Source of the DNA: Verrucomicrobiia bacterium
GTDB lineage: Bacteria; Verrucomicrobiota; Verrucomicrobiia; JABWAM01
Direction of reading: 5' to 3'
DNA length: 9,438 bases
Assembly: GCA_013360985.1 (NCBI GenBank)
Contig: JABWAM010000080.1
Span: 1-9,438 of the forward strand
The notes under the pieces are model-generated. The model had not been told where the DNA came from. It made no database searches and saw only the letters and a list, made by a program, of their open reading frames with translations. The translations under genes and the position numbers were made by a program. Shown in pieces: positions 6,438 to 9,438 of the stretch (position 1 is the first letter of the stretch; each line of letters begins with the position of its first letter).

Positions 6438-7583
6438 TCAGTATTTGCCGTCCTGCGTTTCGAAATGCGTCGGTTTGCCGTGGGTCTCGCCGCCGTTTTT
6501 GATCCAGTGCGCGATCCACGCGAGGATTCGGCCAAGCGGCACCGAGGGATTTCCGAAGAGCGCGTTGGCGCGGCTCGCGTTGCTGAGATAACCGCGCCCG
6601 TTCTCTTCTCCGATGAAAATAGGCGTCGCGCCGAAAAGGCGGCCGAACTCCTGAGCGACGGCGCGGATGGAGAAAGTCTCTGGTCCGGTCACGTTGAGAA
6701 CGGCGGCCGGCGAGGCGGCAATTTCGAGGCTCCGAAGAATCTGGTCGCAGGCGTCCCCCTGCCAAATTACGTTCGCGAAACCCGTGGTCACATCCACGGG
6801 TTTCCCCTGATGAACGTTCATCGCGATATCCACGAGCACGCCATAGCGCAGTTCCACTGCGTAATTCAATCGGATGTGCACGACGCGGGCGCCCCGTTCC
6901 GCAAAGAGATCGAACATGCGCTCTCTTCCCAGACAGGACATGGCGTATTCCCCGACGGGCGCCGGCGGCGTCGCTTCCGTGGCGCCCCCCGTGCGCAGAT
7001 CCATGACGGGATAGATGCAGCCCGTCGAAAAGGCGGCGATCCGCGCACGGGAAAATGTCCGGGCCACATGATACGCGGCGACCATGTTCACGGCCCAGGT
7101 GGCGTGTTCGGCGCCGGTGGAGCCAAACTTGCGGCCCACCATATAGACCAGGTTGGCAACCTGGGGAAGCCGGCTCACCGCGTCGAGATCGAGCAGGTCG
7201 CAAAGAAGCGTCTCGATGCCCTGTTTCGCGAGCGCAGGGAGAGGAGATCTGGCTACGGCAAAGATTTTTTTCTTTACCCCGGCGGCTTCGGCGGCGCGCT
7301 TGGCCATCACGGCGAGCGTCGGCCCCATTTTGCCTCCCGCCCCGAGGATCATCAGGTCGCCCTCAAGGCGACGCATCACTTGGATCAACGATTCGCTGGG
7401 AGAAGTCAGCCGATCCTCGAGTTGAGCGACAGTCGTGATTTTATCGGGAAGCAAATCAGTGGCGTTCATCAAGCGGTCGAGCAGATCCTGGGAAGCGTCG
7501 AGGGGGAACAGACGCCACCGCAAGAAATAGGCATCCATCGAAAGCGGTTCAAGCGAAAAGGTTTTGTAAAATGGGATTCGCAT
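6438..7583 (-). CDS. NAD-dependent epimerase/dehydratase-like protein (extended SDR) with N-terminal extension
   Basis: This is the 381-residue first gene of the leftward operon. A Rossmann strand DLMILGAGGKMGPTLA starts near residue 76, giving the G-x2-G-x2-G spacing (Gly81, 84, 87). FSTGCIYP (185-192) is the SDR Ser/Thr strand and GEYAMSCLGRERMF (211-224) is the tyrosine motif. LNVTGPETFSIRAVAQEFG (296-314) matches the substrate-domain helix of sugar epimerases and reductases. The active-site Tyr213 is present, but the usual YxxxK lysine is Cys217, with Arg220 and Arg222 just after it. About 75 residues precede the Rossmann fold and are unassigned. Starts at 7538 (residue 16) or 7469 (residue 39) are possible; none has a good Shine-Dalgarno, so the 5' end is uncertain. 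It probably acts on a sugar, or as an atypical reductase. The 20-base gap to the next gene supports an operon. Confidence 0.88.
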   Translation of the reverse strand: MRIPFYKTFSLEPLSMDAYFLRWRLFPLDASQDLLDRLMNATDLLPDKITTVAQLEDRLTSPSESLIQVMRRLEGDLMILGAGGKMGPTLAVMAKRAAEAAGVKKKIFAVARSPLPALAKQGIETLLCDLLDLDAVSRLPQVANLVYMVGRKFGSTGAEHATWAVNMVAAYHVARTFSRARIAAFSTGCIYPVMDLRTGGATEATPPAPVGEYAMSCLGRERMFDLFAERGARVVHIRLNYAVELRYGVLVDIAMNVHQGKPVDVTTGFANVIWQGDACDQILRSLEIAASPAAVLNVTGPETFSIRAVAQEFGRLFGATPIFIGEENGRGYLSNASRANALFGNPSVPLGRILAWIAHWIKNGGETHGKPTHFETQDGKY

Positions 7584-7703
7584 CTGCCAGGTTTTTTTGG
7601 AGGATGCGCGGGGGGAGAATCGCGGTTGGGCTGAGAGTACGTTTCGCTGACGATTCGGCGCGGGTGAAACTCTTGATTTGCAAGAATTTTATTTCCGGAG
7701 CTT

Positions 7704-7713
7704 TCAAATTTGA
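7704..7713. promoter_or_regulatory. Perfect 10-base palindrome overlapping the rightward -35 box (possible operator)
   Basis: TCAAATTTGA equals its own reverse complement and its last four bases overlap the TTGACA box. Dimeric repressors often bind sites placed this way. The half-sites are short and no regulator gene is in the window, so this remains a candidate and could be chance in an AT-rich stretch. Confidence 0.25.
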
Positions 7714-7737
7714 CATTGCGACGCCAACGCCTATAGT
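7710..7737 (+). promoter_or_regulatory. Sigma-70 type promoter for the secreted-protein gene, predicted leaderless
   Basis: A perfect -35 TTGACA (7710-7715) is followed by a 16-base spacer and a -10 TATAGT (7732-7737, five of six consensus bases). Only six bases (GCCCGC) separate the -10 box from the ATG at 7744, so the normal initiation point falls on the A of the start codon. There is no Shine-Dalgarno before that ATG, which agrees with a leaderless transcript. The boxes are seen directly; leaderless initiation is inferred from spacing. Confidence 0.75.
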
Positions 7738-7743
7738 GCCCGC

Positions 7744-8529
7744 ATGAAATCAACCCCCTCCTTCCGTTTGATCGCTGGACTTGCCGCGTTGGCGTTCGCC
7801 GTGTGGGTGCCTTCGGGCAAGGCGGTGTTGCTCGATTGGGATCTCTACAGTTGGACGCCGAGCGCGCTGACGCAGTCGTTCGACATTGATCCGCTCAATC
7901 CCGGCAACGACATCACGATCACCATTACCGGCGACACTGGGAAGTTCAACCTCGGCTATCCCGTCACGGCGACCGCTCCGTTCACGGGCGGGCTTGCGGG
8001 ACCCCCGAGCGCCCTGCAGAACCTTTTGACGTTCGACAATAAAACTCAGGCCGTCACGTATACGGTGGATTTCCACTATGCCTCCGGAGTGACGGACGTG
8101 GCGTTCACGCTCTTCGACATCGACGCTGGCGTGGCCGACATCAATCAGCCGATTGACCAGATTCGTGGCAACGTGGCCACCTTGACGGATTCTTCGACAA
8201 TGGGACCGACGAGCCTGACCGGTTCCGTCCAAAACACCGTGACGGGATCTGGGCTCAGCCAGGTGGTGACGGGCACGGGGCCCGCCGGGAACACTTCGGC
8301 GGACGGAAACGCCGCGTTTCAATACAACGGCGCGGCGTTGAGCCAGTTTGTGTTCACCTTCGGCAACGACGCTGCCGCATACGGAAGTGGGTTGGCGCAG
8401 GGCTTCGCCTTGGGCGACATCAACTTCACGCCGGTTCCGGAAGCCGGCGCCGTGCTCGCCTGCGCGACAGCCGGTCTGATCGGTGTTTGGGGATTGCGTC
8501 GGATGCGTCGAGCGACCGTCGATTCCTGA
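7744..8529 (+). CDS. Secreted protein with PEP-CTERM-like C-terminal sorting signal (VPEAG variant), function unknown
   Basis: The 261-residue product starts with a signal peptide: charged MKSTPSFR, then the hydrophobic run LIAGLAALAFAVWV, with probable cleavage after Ala27 (SGKA). The mature part (28-230) is rich in Thr, Asp, Gly and Asn and looks like beta-strand. It has acidic stretches such as FDIDAGVADIN (124-134) and no cysteine, typical of exported surface or matrix proteins. The C-terminus is a sorting-signal tripartite pattern: VPEAG (231-235), a hydrophobic segment AVLACATAGLIGVWGL (236-251), then the basic cluster RRMRR (252-256). PEP-CTERM proteins normally have VPEP at the first position and are processed by an exosortase; no exosortase gene is in this window. 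The only credible start is the ATG that gives the signal peptide, and it appears to sit at the transcription start. Transcribed away from the leftward operon and followed by a strong terminator, it is probably monocistronic. The molecular role is unknown. Confidence 0.85.
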   Translation: MKSTPSFRLIAGLAALAFAVWVPSGKAVLLDWDLYSWTPSALTQSFDIDPLNPGNDITITITGDTGKFNLGYPVTATAPFTGGLAGPPSALQNLLTFDNKTQAVTYTVDFHYASGVTDVAFTLFDIDAGVADINQPIDQIRGNVATLTDSSTMGPTSLTGSVQNTVTGSGLSQVVTGTGPAGNTSADGNAAFQYNGAALSQFVFTFGNDAAAYGSGLAQGFALGDINFTPVPEAGAVLACATAGLIGVWGLRRMRRATVDS

Positions 8530-8561
8530 TCAGATCCTCCCGGAAGGAGGGTTGTTCATCA

Positions 8562-8594
8562 CCCCCGCGGCGAAAGCCGCGGGGGTTTGTTTTT
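8562..8594 (+). terminator. Intrinsic terminator of the secreted-protein gene
   Basis: A perfect 10-base stem, CCCCCGCGGC (8562-8571) with GCCGCGGGGG (8576-8585), is closed by a GAAA tetraloop and followed by TTTGTTTTT. It starts 33 bases after the stop codon. The U-rich tail is on the plus strand only, so it acts rightward. A smaller hairpin, CCTCC-5-GGAGG (8536-8550), precedes it. Confidence 0.95.
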
Positions 8595-8648
8595 GGGAGA
8601 GGCGGCGCGTGGAGTTTAGGGGACGGGATGCCATCGTCGAGAAAACAT

Positions 8649-8680
8649 GCGGCTGTTCCGCAACGTGACGCGAAAGCCGC
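8649..8680 (-). terminator. Weak terminator-like hairpin downstream of pgsA
   Basis: Read on the minus strand just past the pgsA stop, GCGGCT pairs with AGCCGC, with an inner CGC/GCG pairing, and is followed by ATGTTTTCTC. The stem is interrupted and the loop is large, so it is a much weaker candidate than the terminator of the convergent gene. Confidence 0.3.
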
Positions 8681-8684
8681 GGCT

Positions 8685-9251
8685 TCAGGAGGCGAGGAGT
8701 CGGATGCCGCGCGAGAAGTAGATTACTCCTGAGATGAGAGTGGAGAGTCCACCGAGCCAGATGACGATCTCGAGCGGGGCGCCGGGAACGCCGAGGAGCA
8801 CGAGCGCGAGCGCGGCCATTTGAAGCCCCGTGGAGACTTTCCCGGTCCAATGGGTGCGCACTTCGAGCCCGCGTCCCAGCATGAAGATCACCGCAATTCC
8901 CAGCATGACGAGGATGTCGCGGCTCAAGACGAGCACGGGGAACCAGAGGGGGATCTGCGGGAAGGCGTGGCCGCGGTTCCAACTAAGCAGAATCAGGGCG
9001 GTGACGAGGAGGAGTTTGTCGGCAAGCGGATCGAGGATGGTGCCGAGGCGGGTCTTCTGATGGAAACGCCGCGCGATGTAGCCGTCCAAGGCGTCGGTGA
9101 AGACGGCGGCAAAGAAGATGGCCGTGGCGAGATGGCGCAGCCATGCGGAGGGAACGCCTTCATGGAATCCCGCGCCGTGGTAGAGCAGAAGGAGCGCGAA
9201 CGCGGGGACGGCAGCGATCCGCCCCAGGGTGAGGATATTCGGAAGATTCAT
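8685..9251 (-). CDS. pgsA: CDP-diacylglycerol--glycerol-3-phosphate 3-phosphatidyltransferase (phosphatidylglycerophosphate synthase)
   Basis: This is a 188-residue integral membrane enzyme that joins CDP-diacylglycerol and glycerol-3-phosphate to give phosphatidylglycerol phosphate, the first committed step to phosphatidylglycerol and cardiolipin. The complete CDP-alcohol phosphotransferase signature D-x2-D-G-x2-A-R-x8-G-x3-D-x3-D is present: Asp53, Asp56, Gly57, Ala60, Arg61, Gly70, Asp74, Asp78. The N-terminus MNLPNILTLGRIAAVP is the typical PgsA opening, which supports this ATG. Hydrophobic segments near 12-24, 41-52, 80-90, 103-125, 143-155 and 161-178 fit the family's roughly six membrane helices. 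Length is close to the usual 180-200. It is convergent with the secreted-protein gene and separated from it by 155 bases containing that gene's terminator. There is no clear Shine-Dalgarno or consensus promoter upstream. A related CDP-alcohol transferase is possible, but the N-terminus and length favour PgsA. Confidence 0.9.
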   Translation of the reverse strand: MNLPNILTLGRIAAVPAFALLLLYHGAGFHEGVPSAWLRHLATAIFFAAVFTDALDGYIARRFHQKTRLGTILDPLADKLLLVTALILLSWNRGHAFPQIPLWFPVLVLSRDILVMLGIAVIFMLGRGLEVRTHWTGKVSTGLQMAALALVLLGVPGAPLEIVIWLGGLSTLISGVIYFSRGIRLLAS

Positions 9252-9438
9252 GCGAAGCGTCCGCGCGAAGCTAACTTAGATCGTTTGCGCTCCCAAGATG
9301 AAAAATGCCCGTGCGTGGGAACCGGCAGGTCCCTCGTGCCCCCCCCTTGGGGAAGCTGAAGATCGTGAACCAAGCGGGGATGAAGGCGCTCCACGGCCAC
9401 CTCCGGAGGTGGCCGTGGAGCGGCGCAGTTGGGAAGCT
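9252..9438. other. Region upstream of pgsA, no assigned gene
   Basis: These 187 bases contain an eight-C run (9339-9346) and the 36-base palindrome. They also hold two near-identical octamer contexts (TTGGGGAAGCT at 9347-9357 and GTTGGGAAGCT at 9428-9438) and an open rightward frame from an ATG at 9305 that runs off the edge. That frame has no Shine-Dalgarno, no recognisable domain, and spans the perfect palindrome, so it is not called as a gene. Confidence 0.5.
9387..9422. repeat. Perfect 36-base palindrome in the region upstream of pgsA
   Basis: CGCTCCACGGCCACCTCC (9387-9404) is followed immediately by its exact reverse complement (9405-9422). As RNA it would form a very stable hairpin of 16 base pairs with a CCGG loop on either strand. 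No U-tract follows in either direction, so it is not a standard intrinsic terminator. It may be a dispersed intergenic palindrome, a Rho- or protein-dependent 3' structure of a gene beyond the right edge, or a cruciform or recombination site. Confidence 0.8.

Larger units (their letters stand above)
7584..7743. other. Divergent intergenic region between the leftward operon and the secreted-protein gene
   Basis: These 160 bases must hold the promoters of both the leftward operon and the rightward gene. The right part is clearly AT-richer than its surroundings. It contains the rightward promoter, a perfect palindrome TCAAATTTGA (7704-7713) and a short inverted repeat TCTTG-5-CAAGA (7671-7685). 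For the minus strand a -10-like TAAAAT is present (7691-7686 read leftward), but no acceptable -35 stands 16-18 bases before it, so the operon promoter is not located with confidence. No small gene is apparent. Confidence 0.6.

Noticed and set aside
4163..6535. A 790-residue frame that would fuse upstream sequence to the second Gfo/Idh protein
   Set aside because: The N-terminal half is an out-of-frame reading of the first Gfo/Idh gene. The family N-terminus begins right after the GTG at 5239.
5335..7634. Two long plus-strand frames opposite the Gfo/Idh and SDR genes
   Set aside because: The minus-strand genes carry clear Rossmann, EKP and SDR motifs; the opposite frames have none.
7686..7691. 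Minus-strand TAAAAT as the -10 box of the leftward operon
   Set aside because: No hexamer resembling TTGACA lies 16-18 bases upstream on that strand, so it is mentioned only as a weak candidate.
8530..8732. Small plus-strand frames across the terminator after the secreted-protein gene
   Set aside because: They read through a textbook intrinsic terminator and have no ribosome binding site or protein-like composition.
9305..9438. Rightward open frame from an ATG at 9305 running off the window
   Set aside because: No Shine-Dalgarno or promoter was seen, no domain is recognisable, and it crosses a perfect 36-base palindrome. The apparent GC bias at third positions is expected from local composition. 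Sequence to the right would be needed to revive it.

Overview
The window is GC-rich bacterial chromosomal DNA (mid-60s % GC by eye). It is dominated by one long leftward block of metabolic genes, followed by a short convergent and housekeeping region. No rRNA, tRNA, CRISPR array, transposase or phage gene was seen. The exosortase-type C-terminal anchor on one secreted protein, the scarcity of Shine-Dalgarno sequences and the set of NAD-dependent oxidoreductases would fit a member of the Verrucomicrobiota or a related PVC lineage. That placement is inference; the window holds no taxonomic marker that settles it.

Region 1 (positions 1-7583, minus strand) is a seven-gene, almost gapless array that reads as a single operon. 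In transcription order it holds an extended-SDR NAD-dependent epimerase/dehydratase-like protein, two different Gfo/Idh/MocA oxidoreductases, a D-2-hydroxyacid dehydrogenase, a class III (omega) aminotransferase, an M20 metallopeptidase/deacylase, and a zinc-dependent medium-chain dehydrogenase that runs off the left edge. Two junctions are 4-base start/stop overlaps (GTGA, ATGA) and the rest have gaps of about 10-40 bases. Five NAD(P)-linked enzymes, one PLP enzyme and one amide hydrolase together suggest a dedicated route that oxidises, deacylates and transaminates one compound class, perhaps an N-acylated amino sugar, cyclitol or hydroxy/amino acid. No gene fixes the substrate, and no transporter or regulator lies inside the window.

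Region 2 (7584-7743) is a 160-base divergent intergenic region. On the plus strand it carries a near-consensus sigma-70 promoter (TTGACA, 16 bases, TATAGT). This promoter is placed so that the predicted transcript would begin at the ATG of the next gene, which implies a leaderless mRNA. A perfect 10-base palindrome overlaps its -35 box.

Region 3 (7744-8684) holds a 261-residue secreted protein with a signal peptide and a PEP-CTERM-like C-terminal anchor (VPEAG variant). A textbook intrinsic terminator follows it.

Region 4 (8685-9438) holds pgsA, phosphatidylglycerophosphate synthase, on the minus strand. Upstream of it is a 187-base stretch with a perfect 36-base palindrome close to the right edge.
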